A stretch of 64,000 nucleotides of DNA from Rathayibacter sp. VKM Ac-2759 (GTDB taxonomy: Bacteria; Actinomycetota; Actinomycetes; Actinomycetales; Microbacteriaceae), in NCBI RefSeq assembly GCF_009834225.1, contig NZ_CP047176.1:744001-808000 (forward strand), in the 5' to 3' direction. A model generated the notes under the pieces. That model worked only from the letters and a program-made list of their open reading frames with translations, did not search any database and was not told the DNA's origin. This document shows, in pieces, positions 34,700 to 42,527 of this stretch (the first letter of the stretch is position 1; each line of letters begins with the position of its first letter). The translations under genes were made by a program, and so were the position numbers.

Positions 34700-36240
34700 C
34701 GGGCCCTGCCTCGCACGCACGGGTGGGCGCCCCGTTCCCGAATCCGCTGATCCCCGGATTCAATCCGGACCCCAGCGTGGTCGTCGTCGACGACGTCTAC
34801 TACATCGTCACCTCGACCTTCGAGTACCTGCCCGGAATCCCCGTCTACCGCAGCACCGACTTCGAGACGTGGGAGCGCATCGGCAACGTCGCGACGCGCG
34901 CCGAGCAGATCGCGGTCGACGAGGTGCCGACGGGGCTCGGCGTCTGGGCGCCGACCGTCCGCCACCACGACGGGCTCTTCCACGTGATCGTGGCGGTGCC
35001 CGCGGGGCGCGGCTGCGTGGTGTTCACGGCGGAGGATCCCGCGGGGCCGTGGAGCGACGGCCTGGTCCTGCGCTCCGGGAACGGGGAGGGCCTGCAGGGC
35101 ATCGACCCCGATCTCGCCTGGGACGAGGGCGGCACCGCGTACGTCACGTACTCGGGTCTGATCCTCGACGGGCCCGACGCGGGGCAGCACCTCGGGATCC
35201 AGCAGGTGCGCGTCGATCTCGCCACCGGCGCGATCCTCGAGGAGCCCCGGTCGCTGTGGTCGGGCACGGGCGGCGGCTTCCCGGAGGCGCCGCACCTGTA
35301 CCGGCGCGACTCGCGGTGGTACCTGCTCATCGCCGAGGGCGGCACGGAGCGCGGGCACGGCGTCTCGATCGCCCGCGGCGACGCGCCGACCGGTCCGTTC
35401 GAGACCGCGCCGGGGAACCCGTTCCTCACGGCGCGCGGCACGACGCGGCCGGTGCAGAACACGGGGCACGGCGACCTCGTCGAGGGGCCCGACGGCTCCA
35501 CGCTGCTGGTGATGCTCGGGGTGCGTCCGCGCGGCGCGACCCGCTCGTTCTCGGCGCTCGGGCGCGAGACGTTCGCGACCCGCGTCGAGTGGGTCGACGG
35601 CTGGCCGGTCGCGGAGCCGGTGGAGCTCGCGCCGCGCGGTCCGCTCCGCGACGACGTCGACTTCACGGGGCCGCTCGACTCCGGCTGGATCGGGGTGCGG
35701 CGCCTCCCCGAGTCGCTGTCGCGCGTCGAGGCCGGCGCGCTCGTGATCGCGGGGGAGGGGCGGACGCTCCGCCACCCGCAGCCGACCTTCGTGGGCCGCC
35801 GGCAGCTGACGCAGACGATGCAGGCCTCCGTCGTGGTCGACGTGCTGAGGGGCACGGGCGGACTGGCTGTCCGCTACGACGAGGACTCGTTCTACGCGAT
35901 CGAGGCCGAGTCGACCGGCTCGGGGACGCGGGTGACCGCCCGCGCGGTGATCCCCTCCTTCGAGCAGGAGTGGACCGCCGAGCTGCCCGAGGGCCCGGTG
36001 ACCCTGGTGCTCGAATCCGAGCGCGACGGCGGCATCGGCTTCGGACCGGGGCAGATGACGAGCGACTTCGTCGTGCTGCGCGCCGAGGCGGGCGGGGTCT
36101 CGCGGACGCTCGCGCGCGTCGACGGCCGCTACCTCACCTCCGAGACCGCGACCTCGTTCACGGGCCGGGTGCTCGGTCTCTACGCGGTGACGGGGGTGCC
36201 GGCGTTCTCGGCGTACCGCTGCTCCGGCACCGACGACTAG
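34696..36240 (+). CDS. GH43 glycosidase (beta-xylosidase/arabinofuranosidase-like)
   Basis: 514 residues, ATG overlapping the GH3 stop. The five-blade propeller begins NPLIPGFNPDPSVV, with the catalytic base Asp in PDPS. WAPTVRHHDG, GIDPDLAWDEGGTAY (pKa-modulating Asp) and GGFPEAPHLYRRD (acid Glu) follow. The C-terminal ~200 residues form the beta-sandwich typical of GH43 beta-xylosidases (HPQPTFVGRRQLTQTMQA and VLGLYAVTG). It is cytoplasmic. With the GH3 enzyme it would trim xylose- or arabinose-containing oligosaccharides; which one cannot be decided from sequence reading. Confidence 0.92.
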   Translation: MTGPASHARVGAPFPNPLIPGFNPDPSVVVVDDVYYIVTSTFEYLPGIPVYRSTDFETWERIGNVATRAEQIAVDEVPTGLGVWAPTVRHHDGLFHVIVAVPAGRGCVVFTAEDPAGPWSDGLVLRSGNGEGLQGIDPDLAWDEGGTAYVTYSGLILDGPDAGQHLGIQQVRVDLATGAILEEPRSLWSGTGGGFPEAPHLYRRDSRWYLLIAEGGTERGHGVSIARGDAPTGPFETAPGNPFLTARGTTRPVQNTGHGDLVEGPDGSTLLVMLGVRPRGATRSFSALGRETFATRVEWVDGWPVAEPVELAPRGPLRDDVDFTGPLDSGWIGVRRLPESLSRVEAGALVIAGEGRTLRHPQPTFVGRRQLTQTMQASVVVDVLRGTGGLAVRYDEDSFYAIEAESTGSGTRVTARAVIPSFEQEWTAELPEGPVTLVLESERDGGIGFGPGQMTSDFVVLRAEAGGVSRTLARVDGRYLTSETATSFTGRVLGLYAVTGVPAFSAYRCSGTDD

Positions 36241-36367
36241 AGGCCTGCGTCTACCACGTTTGCTCCCTGCCGCAACCCGGTGCACTCCCAGGCGGCTCCC
36301 GAATACCGTCGAGGAAGACGACCGCAGCTGCGGATCGCCGCCATCGAAGACAGCAAGGAGCACCACC

Positions 36368-36823
36368 GTGCCGCAGATCATCGAGACCGTCGACGTCAAC
36401 GTCCCCGTGTCCGTCGCGTACAACCAGTGGACCCAGTTCGAGGAGTTCCCGAAGTTCCTCGACGAGGTCGAGTCGATCCAGCAGGTCACCGACACGCTGA
36501 CCGTCTGGAAGGTGAAGGTCGGCCCCGTCGAGCGCGAGTTCGAGGCCAACATCACCGAGCAGCACGCCGACGAGCGCGTCGCCTGGAACAGCACCGGCGG
36601 CGAGACCGACCACGCCGGCGTCGTCACCTTCCACAAGCTCTCCGACACCGAGACCCGCGTCACCGTGCAGCTCGACTGGGAGCCCACCGGATTCCTCGAG
36701 ACCCTCGGCTCGCTCGTCGGCGCCGGCAGCCACGCCGTGAAGAAGGACCTCAAGAACTTCAAGGAGTACATCGAGTCGAAGGGCTCGCCGGACGGCGCCT
36801 GGCGCGGCGACGTCGAGGCCTGA
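36368..36823 (+). CDS. SRPBCC-family protein (cyclase/dehydrase-like)
   Basis: 151 residues from GTG 36368 with AAGGAG at 8 nt; a longer upstream reading lacks a site. The START/SRPBCC fold is indicated by ETVDVNVPVSVAYNQWTQFE, FPKFLDEVESIQQ and ERVAWNSTGGETDHAGVVTF, ending in a long C-terminal helix (FLETLGSLVGAGSHAVKKDL). Many actinobacterial homologues of this type are stress-associated and of unknown ligand. It is co-directional with a tiny acidic protein 3 nt downstream. Confidence 0.88.
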   Translation: MPQIIETVDVNVPVSVAYNQWTQFEEFPKFLDEVESIQQVTDTLTVWKVKVGPVEREFEANITEQHADERVAWNSTGGETDHAGVVTFHKLSDTETRVTVQLDWEPTGFLETLGSLVGAGSHAVKKDLKNFKEYIESKGSPDGAWRGDVEA

Positions 36824-36826
36824 GCC

Positions 36827-36982
36827 ATGAGCGACACGAGCAGCACCGAGCCTTCGGACGACGACGGCCTCGGCACCGAGGGCACCATCCCCGACTCCGA
36901 GGAGGGCATCGCGCTCGGCGTCTCGGGCGACTCCCACTTCAACCCCGAAGAGGACCCGCCCGCCGAGGACGACCAGAAGTGA
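36827..36982 (+). CDS. 51-residue acidic protein
   Basis: ATG 36827 to TGA 36982, three nucleotides after the SRPBCC stop. It is rich in Asp, Glu and Ser, with DSHFNPEEDPPAEDDQK at the C-terminus and no hydrophobic segment, so probably disordered and cytoplasmic. The position, coupling to the SRPBCC gene and the terminator hairpin directly after it support a real gene. Function unknown. Confidence 0.65.
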   Translation: MSDTSSTEPSDDDGLGTEGTIPDSEEGIALGVSGDSHFNPEEDPPAEDDQK

Positions 36983-36988
36983 ACGGCA

Positions 36989-37024
36989 CGAAGGGCCGGG
37001 TGGAGTGATCCGCCCGGCCCTTCG
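36989..37024. terminator. Bidirectional hairpin terminator
   Basis: CGAAGGGCCGGGTGG / CCGCCCGGCCCTTCG, 15-bp stem with one G-T pair and a 6-nt loop, between two convergent genes. Confidence 0.8.
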
Positions 37025-37033
37025 TCGTGCGGC

Positions 37034-38113
37034 TCAGCGCCAGGCGCGCGCGTACTGCGGGGGAGCGGTCTCGACGCCCAGCTCGTGCGCCATGCGCGTC
37101 GCGGCGTGCGGGTCGCGGAGGAGCTCCCGCGCCAGGAGCACCACGTCGGCGTCGCCCGCGGCGATCACGCCCTCGGCCTGCTCCGCCGTGGTGATCAGGC
37201 CGACGGCGCCGACCGGTGCGCCGGTCGCCCGCCGCAGCTCGCGCGCGAACGGCACCTGGTAGAGCGGCCCGACGGGGATGTCGGTGCTGCGGACCAGCCC
37301 ACCGGTCGACACGTCGAAGAGGTCGACGCCCGCCTCGCGCGCCCACTCCGAGACGCGGACCGTCTCTTCGAGCGTCCAGCCTCCCTCGGCCCAGTCGGTG
37401 GCCGAGAAGCGCACCAGCAGCGGCAGCTCGCCGATCTCGGCGCGCACGGCCCGCACGATCTCGAGCAGGAGGCGCGCGCGGTTCTCGAGCGAGCCGCCGT
37501 AGGAGTCGTCGCGCCGGTTCGAGAGCGGCGACAGGAACTGGTGCAGCAGGTAGCCGTGGGCGGCGTGCAGCTCGATCACGTCGAAGCCCGCCTCGACGGC
37601 GCGGCGGGCGGAGTCGCGGAACGCCTCGACGAGCGCCGGCAGCTCCTCGACGCCGAGCGCCCGCGGCTCCGCGTAGCCGTCGAAGGCGACGGCCGAGGGC
37701 GCCACGGTGTCCCAGCCGCCCTCCGCGGCGGGGACGGAGCCGCGCCCGCTCCACTCCCGGTAGGTCGACGCCTTGCGGCCCGCGTGCGCCAGCTGCACTC
37801 CGGCGAGCGCGCCCTGCGCGTGCACGAACTCGACGATCGGCGCCCACGCGTCGCGCTGGGCGTCGTCCCAGAGCCCGGTGTCCCAGGGGCTGATGCGGCC
37901 CTCGGGAGTGACGGCCGTCGCCTCCGAGATCACGACCCCGACGCCTCCGCGCGCGATCGAGCCGAGGTGCACGAGGTGCCAGCTGGTGGGCCTGCCGTCC
38001 TGCGCCTCGACCGAGTACTGGCACATCGGCGCCGCCCAGAGGCGGTTGCGCGCGGTGCGCGAGCGGAGTGTCAGCGGCTGGAAGAGAGCGGGCCCGGGAA
38101 CGTCGTCAGTCAT
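37034..38113 (-). CDS. Old yellow enzyme, NADH:flavin oxidoreductase (YqjM-like)
   Basis: 359 residues from ATG 38113; the long upstream extension of the frame has no site. FMN-barrel motifs of class III OYEs are visible: WAAPMCQYS (with the redox-tuning Cys), GVVISEATAV, VQLAHAGRKAS and FDVIELHAAHGYLLHQFLSP with the substrate-binding His pair, then SNRRDDSYGGSLENR. It reduces activated C=C bonds with NAD(P)H. It shares its direction with the aldo/keto reductase at 38154 (40 nt upstream), and both may be detoxification enzymes. Confidence 0.92.
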   Translation of the reverse strand: MTDDVPGPALFQPLTLRSRTARNRLWAAPMCQYSVEAQDGRPTSWHLVHLGSIARGGVGVVISEATAVTPEGRISPWDTGLWDDAQRDAWAPIVEFVHAQGALAGVQLAHAGRKASTYREWSGRGSVPAAEGGWDTVAPSAVAFDGYAEPRALGVEELPALVEAFRDSARRAVEAGFDVIELHAAHGYLLHQFLSPLSNRRDDSYGGSLENRARLLLEIVRAVRAEIGELPLLVRFSATDWAEGGWTLEETVRVSEWAREAGVDLFDVSTGGLVRSTDIPVGPLYQVPFARELRRATGAPVGAVGLITTAEQAEGVIAAGDADVVLLARELLRDPHAATRMAHELGVETAPPQYARAWR

Positions 38114-38153
38114 GGAGAGGGCCAACGCGACGAGCGAGCGGGGTATGCCCGTC

Positions 38154-39122
38154 TCAGCGCGGCCAGGTCGACCCGGGCGCGTCCTGCCACACGTCGCTCG
38201 AGGGGGCGAGCGCACCGAGCTCGTCGAACAGCGCGTCGGGGATGTCGAGGGCGTCGTCGGCGACGAAGGCGTCGTAGTGCTCGGCGGTCGTCGCGCCGAC
38301 CACCGTCGTCGTCACGCGGGGATCCCGGGTGGAGAACTGCAGGGCCGCCGCCGCGAGCGGCACTCCGGCGCGCTCGCACGCGGCTCCCATCGCGGCGACC
38401 GCGTCGACGATCGCGGCGGGTGCCGGCTGGTACGCGTAGCTGCGCACCGGCTCCGGCCAGCGGGCGAGCGCGCCTCCGCCGTACACCGCGGCGTTGACCA
38501 CGACGACGCCGCGCTCGACGGAGGCGTCCAGCAGCTCCTCGGACGAGCGGTCGACCAGCGTGAACCGGTTGTGGGTGATCACCGCGTCGAACAGCCCGGT
38601 CTCGACGTAGTGCAGCAGCATCGGCGCAGGTCCCCCCGAGATGCCGATGGAGAGGGCGACACCCGCCTCCTTCATGGCCACGAGCGCCTTCACGGGGCCG
38701 TCGTTGGCGAACGCCTCCTCGTACGAGATCCGCTCGGGGTCGTGCAGGTACAGAAGAGGCAGCACGTCCATCCCGAGCCGCTCGCGGCTCTCGTCGAGGC
38801 TGCGCCGCATCCGCTCGGCCGAGAAGCTGCCGGTCTCGGGGTCGCGGTCGAGCTTGGTGACCACCGTGATCCCCTCCGGGACCCCGCCGCGGGCCCGCAG
38901 CGCCTCGCCGATCAGCCGCTCGCTGTGCCCGAGGGCGTACTCGTTCGAGGTGTCGACGACCGAGACGGCGCGGTCGCCGGGGGCCGAGTCGAGGACCCGC
39001 TCGAGGGCCGGTACGCGGTCGAGGCTGCGGACGCGCTCGGAATTCCACGAGGTGCCGAGGGTGAGCCGGGTGACGGAGGCACCGGACGGGCCGAAGGGAC
39101 GGAGGCTGGACTGCGATGTCAT
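38154..39122 (-). CDS. Aldo/keto reductase
   Basis: 322 residues. TIM-barrel family signs: VVDTSNEYALGHSERLIGEA with the catalytic Tyr, VVTKLDRDP, LPLLYLHDPE with the active-site His, and SIGISGG. The NADPH segment near the end includes TTTVVGATTAEH. The substrate is unknown; the closest known pattern is the D-threo-aldose/pyridoxal reductase-like group. It lies upstream of the old yellow enzyme and downstream of a small membrane protein, all on the minus strand. Confidence 0.9.
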   Translation of the reverse strand: MTSQSSLRPFGPSGASVTRLTLGTSWNSERVRSLDRVPALERVLDSAPGDRAVSVVDTSNEYALGHSERLIGEALRARGGVPEGITVVTKLDRDPETGSFSAERMRRSLDESRERLGMDVLPLLYLHDPERISYEEAFANDGPVKALVAMKEAGVALSIGISGGPAPMLLHYVETGLFDAVITHNRFTLVDRSSEELLDASVERGVVVVNAAVYGGGALARWPEPVRSYAYQPAPAAIVDAVAAMGAACERAGVPLAAAALQFSTRDPRVTTTVVGATTAEHYDAFVADDALDIPDALFDELGALAPSSDVWQDAPGSTWPR

Positions 39123-39140
39123 GCCGTCAGCCTCGCAGGC

Positions 39141-39665
39141 TCAGTGCACCAGCGTGCTCAGCCACACCACGACGACGCCGAGCAGCGTCGTGGTCAGCGT
39201 GCTGAGGAGGCGCCGCACGAGCGAGCTGCCGCGTCGCGCCGACATCACGTAGCCGAGCAGGGCCAGGATCACGACGCCCGAGCCGAGCGCGAGGTAGTAG
39301 GCCGTGTACTCCTCGACGAGGCCGAGCGGCCCGAGCGCGAGGAACAGGGCGGGCACGATCATCGCGGCGAGCATGCCGATCGAGTGCCGCGCCGTGTCGC
39401 CGATCGCCGCGAGCACGGTGCGCGCGCTCGGCTCGGTGCTCGGCCCGGTGCTCGGTCCGGTGCTGGGCAGCCGGGCGATGGTGCCGGCGTAGAGGTGCGC
39501 GACCCAGAACACGGTCACCGAGCCGAGGAGGAACAGGAGCACCTCGAGGTCGGTGTCCTTGTCCCAGCCGACCGCGATGAGCGTGATGGCCAGGACGGTG
39601 CCGTAGATCGCGCCCTCGGTGCGCATGACGGCGACGACGGCTCCGACGGTGTCGGTCTTCTGCAT
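39141..39665 (-). CDS. Small membrane protein, unknown function
   Basis: 174 residues from ATG 39665 with GGAAGG 9 nt upstream. Hydrophobic helices lie at about 20-38, 45-65, 95-120, 122-142 and 150-172. The loop after the second contains the repeat PSTGPSTGPSTEPS. No family is recognised. The gene ends 18 nt before the aldo/keto reductase start. Confidence 0.7.
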   Translation of the reverse strand: MQKTDTVGAVVAVMRTEGAIYGTVLAITLIAVGWDKDTDLEVLLFLLGSVTVFWVAHLYAGTIARLPSTGPSTGPSTEPSARTVLAAIGDTARHSIGMLAAMIVPALFLALGPLGLVEEYTAYYLALGSGVVILALLGYVMSARRGSSLVRRLLSTLTTTLLGVVVVWLSTLVH

Positions 39666-39739
39666 GGTGCTCGGCCTTCCGCTGGGCACGGGCGACCGGC
39701 GGCGGGCACGGTCTGGTGCTCACCCTAGCGAGGGCCGGT

Positions 39740-40156
39740 TCAGCCCGCGCGCACCGAGACGTTCTCGCCGAGGGCCGTCCACTCGAGTCCGGGTGAGTCC
39801 TCGGGGCCGGAGCCGTCCGCGTGCAGACGGATGACGTACGCGCCCGGCTTCGAGGTCTCGAGCTCGCCGCCGCCGCAGGAGGCGACCGGGTCGGTCCCGG
39901 CGATGACGATCAGGCAGCGGGTGTCGTCGTCGGCCGAGAGACCGATGTACACCTCGAGGTCCTGGGCGCTGCCCGCGTAGCGCACCGAGTCGAGGTCGAT
40001 GCCGTCGTCGACGGTGCCGAGGTCGGGGAGCACGTCGCGGTCGTCCCTCGTGCGCTCGAAGTCCGAGTACGGCGTCGGTCCGGCGCATCCCGCGAGCAGC
40101 GCCGCGGCCAGGACGGCCACCGCTATCCCGCGGATCCGAGCGCTGCTGTGTGCCAT
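39740..40156 (-). CDS. Small lipoprotein
   Basis: 138 residues, from ATG 40156 with GAAGGGGGG upstream. The signal IRGIAVAVLAAALLAGC has lipobox LAGC (Cys about 23). The exported part contains two further Cys (TRCLIVIAG and ASCGGGEL) in a beta-rich domain (AQDLEVYIGLSADDDTR, AYVIRLHADGSG). The pattern resembles small surface lipoproteins of Microbacteriaceae of unknown role. Confidence 0.75.
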   Translation of the reverse strand: MAHSSARIRGIAVAVLAAALLAGCAGPTPYSDFERTRDDRDVLPDLGTVDDGIDLDSVRYAGSAQDLEVYIGLSADDDTRCLIVIAGTDPVASCGGGELETSKPGAYVIRLHADGSGPEDSPGLEWTALGENVSVRAG

Positions 40157-40184
40157 CGAGGCCCCCCTTCGTGGTGCGACCACC

Positions 40185-40330
40185 CTAGCGACGGCGGCGG
40201 TAGGTGACGATGCTGACCCCGGAGTCGAACGGCCGGCTGTCGATGCCGGCGTCGAGTGCGGGCGTGTAGGTGTGCCACCCCATGATCACGGTGTCGAAGC
40301 GCGAGCCGTCGGCGGTGACTCGTGCACGGG
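40185..40330 (-). pseudogene. Fragment of a dihydrofolate-reductase-like gene
   Basis: A short reading frame without a start, ending at TAG 40185. It reads DGSRFDTVIMGWHTYTPALD then AGIDSRPFDSGVSIVTY. FDTVIMG.xTY is the core motif of the DHFR/RibD-C family; the N-terminal third and the C-terminal half are missing. It lies directly behind an intact member of the same broad family (40378), so it may be the decayed remnant of a neighbour. Confidence 0.5.
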
Positions 40331-40377
40331 ACGTGGAGCGGGTTCCGCTCGCAGCCTTCCGCAGCCGTCGGTCGAGG

Positions 40378-41028
40378 TCACCGCCGGGTGAGCACCAGGT
40401 GCACGACTCCGCTCGGCGACGGCGTGGCCTCGACGGCGAAGCGCTGCTCGAGCCCCTCGAGTCCGTCCCAGAGGCGCTCGCCGCGGCCGAGGGCGATCGG
40501 GACGAGGACGAGGTGCAGGTGGTCGATCAGGTCGGCCTCGAGGAACTGCCGGACGGTGGCGACGCCGCCGCCGATCCGGATGTCGCGCCCGCCCGCGAGG
40601 GCGCGCGCCCGCTCGAGCGCGGTGGCGGGGTCGGCATCGACGAAGTGGAAGCTCGTGCCTCCGTCGAGCTCGATCACGGGCCTGGGGTGGTGGGTCAGGA
40701 CGACGACGGGGGTGTGGAAGACGGGGTTCTCGCCCCACCAGCCGCGCCAGTCCCCGTCCTCCCACGGACCGCGCTGGGGGCCGAACTTGTTGCGTCCCAT
40801 GATCTCGGCGCCGATCCCCTCCGCCCAGCCGGAGGCGAACGCGTCGTCGACGCCGACGGACCCCCGGCCTTCGCCGTGCATCCCCATCTCGCGGAACGTC
40901 CGGGTCCCGATGGCCCACTCGAGCAGCCGGTGCCCCGCATGACCGAACGGAGCGTCGAGGGTCTGTCCCTCACCGGTGCCGAAGCCGTCGAGGGAGACCG
41001 AGAAGTTGTGCACGCGGACGAGGCTCAT
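40378..41028 (-). CDS. Dihydrofolate reductase/RibD C-terminal family protein
   Basis: 216 residues. NFSVSLDGF at the start, AEIMGRNKFGPQRG, VVVLTHHPRP and IRIGGGVATVRQFLEADLID are the NADPH- and substrate-binding elements of the RibD C-terminal fold. These stand-alone proteins are reductases of unknown substrate; true DHFR activity is not implied. It is in a gene series with the small CxxC protein 17 nt upstream, which starts from the OhrR-type promoter, so it may be under the same control. Confidence 0.88.
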   Translation of the reverse strand: MSLVRVHNFSVSLDGFGTGEGQTLDAPFGHAGHRLLEWAIGTRTFREMGMHGEGRGSVGVDDAFASGWAEGIGAEIMGRNKFGPQRGPWEDGDWRGWWGENPVFHTPVVVLTHHPRPVIELDGGTSFHFVDADPATALERARALAGGRDIRIGGGVATVRQFLEADLIDHLHLVLVPIALGRGERLWDGLEGLEQRFAVEATPSPSGVVHLVLTRR

Positions 41029-41045
41029 GCGGCCATCGTCCTCCT

Positions 41046-41279
41046 TCAGGACGGGCAGTGCAGCTGCGTACGCTCGCCCGAGCGGTCGATCTCGTGCTGG
41101 TCCATCGGCTTCCCGCAGAGCGGGCAGCGCGGGTCCGCGGTGGGGACGTACGGCGCCTCCGGAGAGCCGGTCCCGATGTGCGCGGGGCCGGTGAAGCTGT
41201 AGATGATGCGGTTGAACCTGTTGTAGAAGCCGGGCTTCCCGTCGAAGGGGTTCATCGGGTTCGGCGTCCTTCGTGTCAT
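41046..41279 (-). CDS. Small CxxC protein divergent from OhrR-type regulator
   Basis: 77 residues from ATG 41279. The first half is basic and aromatic (FYNRFNRIIYSFTGPAHIG). The second holds CPLCGKPMDQHEIDR and a final Cys (LHCPS), enough for a half zinc ribbon or a redox-active thiol pair. The ATG lies 7 nt from the -10 element inside the palindrome at 41284, so the mRNA is probably leaderless. Its partner across the palindrome is a peroxide-sensing MarR protein, which suggests a role in thiol or peroxide stress. Confidence 0.7.
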   Translation of the reverse strand: MTRRTPNPMNPFDGKPGFYNRFNRIIYSFTGPAHIGTGSPEAPYVPTADPRCPLCGKPMDQHEIDRSGERTQLHCPS

Positions 41280-41283
41280 AACC

Positions 41284-41297
41284 CTTAGTATACTAAG
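41284..41297. promoter_or_regulatory. Symmetric operator with overlapping -10 boxes
   Basis: CTTAGTATACTAAG is a perfect 14-bp palindrome. It contains TATACT on both strands, ending 8 nt before the GTG at 41303 (plus) and 7 nt before the ATG at 41279 (minus). A repressor bound here would block both promoters at once. Confidence 0.75.
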
Positions 41298-41302
41298 CAA
41301 TC

Positions 41303-41752
41303 GTGACGACCACCTCGGAGATCCTGGATCCGCTCGCGCTCGACCGTCAGCTCTGCTTCGCACTGGCCGTCGCGTCCCGCACCGTGATCGGTGCGTACAA
41401 GCCGATCCTCGAGCCGCTCGGCCTCACGCATCCGCAGTACCTCGTGATGCTCGCCCTCTGGGAGCGCGAGCCGCGCTCGCTCTCGGACCTCGCCGAGGTG
41501 CTCCGCCTCGAGCCCGCGACGCTCTCGCCGCTGATCAAGCGCCTCGAGGCGGCCGGCCTCGCGACCCGCGCCCGCGACCCGCGCGACGAGCGGCTGCTCG
41601 CGGTCCGCCTCACGCCCGCGGGGCGGGAGCTGCGCGCCCGGGCCGAGCAGGTGCCTCCGCAGATCGTCGCCGCGCTCGGCGTCGACCTCGACGAGCTGCT
41701 CGAGCTCCAGGCGCGCCTGACGGCCGTCATCGAGCGGATCGCGCCGGTCTGA
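41303..41752 (+). CDS. OhrR-type MarR-family peroxide sensor
   Basis: 149 residues from GTG. LDRQLCFALAVASRTVIGAY places Cys18 where OhrR has its reactive Cys, and LTHPQYLVMLALWE with the Tyr fits the sensor pocket. The winged helix is LSDLAEVLRLEPATLSPLIK, then RDPRDERLLAVRLTPAG. OhrR proteins lose DNA affinity when that Cys is oxidised by organic hydroperoxides. The usual partner ohr is absent; the divergent CxxC protein and the RibD-like gene take its place. The operator is the palindrome at 41284. Confidence 0.88.
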   Translation: MTTTSEILDPLALDRQLCFALAVASRTVIGAYKPILEPLGLTHPQYLVMLALWEREPRSLSDLAEVLRLEPATLSPLIKRLEAAGLATRARDPRDERLLAVRLTPAGRELRARAEQVPPQIVAALGVDLDELLELQARLTAVIERIAPV

Positions 41753-41809
41753 CGTCCCGCCCGATCGACACCGCCGCGGCGGACGGCACCGGGCGCCTCC
41801 ACCACGTCG

Positions 41810-42523
41810 TCAGAGGACGATGACCCCGTCGATCACGCCCTGGGCGATGTCGGTGACCCGGGCCTGGCGCGAGCGGGCGCGCTGGCGCAGGATCGCCCAC
41901 GCCGCCTCCATGTCGACGTTGCGGCTGTGCGCGATGACGCCCTTCGCCTGCTCGATGAGCACGCGTGCGTCGAGGGCGTGCTGCAGCTGGTCGCGCGCGA
42001 GTGACGCTTCGCGGACGGCGCGCTCCTGCACGAGGCCGATGGTCGCGACGTCGGCGATCGTCTGGGCGGCGGGGACGTCGTCGGGGTCGAGCCTGCCCGG
42101 CTTGTCGCGGAAGAAGTTGAGCGAGCCGATCGTCTGGCGGCGCAGTCGCAGCGGCACCGCGTGCACCGAGTGGTAGCCGGAGTCGCGCACGCCGTGGGCG
42201 AAGGCCGGCCAGCGCGTCATGATCTCCTCGAGGGAGCCGGCGGTGACGACCGCGCCCTGCTCGTACGACTCGACGCACGGCCCCTCGCCCGCCGAGAGCT
42301 GCAGGGCCTCGATGAGGCGGAGGCGCTCGTTGGTCGAGGCCATCACCACCAGCTGGCCGTGACCGTCGGCGAGGACGATCCCGACGTCGACGGCGTCGAA
42401 GATGGCGGCGCACCGGTCGACGAGATCGTGCAGGAAGTCGACGACGTCGAAGTCGTCGACCAGGGTGTCGGCGACGACGGTCAGAGTCTCGAGGAGCATC
42501 CGCTCGCGCACGGAACCAGCCAT
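41810..42523 (-). CDS. GAF-ANTAR regulator, second of a pair
   Basis: 237 residues. The GAF domain (about 15-165) includes LSAGEGPCVESYEQGAVV and LRLRRQTIGSLNFF. The ANTAR RNA-binding three-helix end (about 180-232) is LDARVLIEQAKGVIAHSR, then EAAWAILRQRARSR and TDIAQGVI. Such proteins antiterminate by binding paired hairpins in target mRNAs after a signal reaches the GAF domain. It lies 4 nt downstream of another GAF-ANTAR gene. No ANTAR-type double hairpin was identified nearby. Confidence 0.9.
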   Translation of the reverse strand: MAGSVRERMLLETLTVVADTLVDDFDVVDFLHDLVDRCAAIFDAVDVGIVLADGHGQLVVMASTNERLRLIEALQLSAGEGPCVESYEQGAVVTAGSLEEIMTRWPAFAHGVRDSGYHSVHAVPLRLRRQTIGSLNFFRDKPGRLDPDDVPAAQTIADVATIGLVQERAVREASLARDQLQHALDARVLIEQAKGVIAHSRNVDMEAAWAILRQRARSRQARVTDIAQGVIDGVIVL

Positions 42524-42527
42524 GGGG

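Noticed and set aside
30542..34720. Very long open frame on the minus strand across the ABC and GH3 genes
   Set aside because: It is antisense to well-recognised genes, has no family features and a biased Arg/Gly/Glu composition typical of mirror frames in GC-rich DNA.
32029..36240. Long plus-strand frame starting inside the last ABC ATPase gene
   Set aside because: Only its last part (from 34696) is a real gene, the GH43 enzyme; the upstream portion is an out-of-frame reading of GH3.
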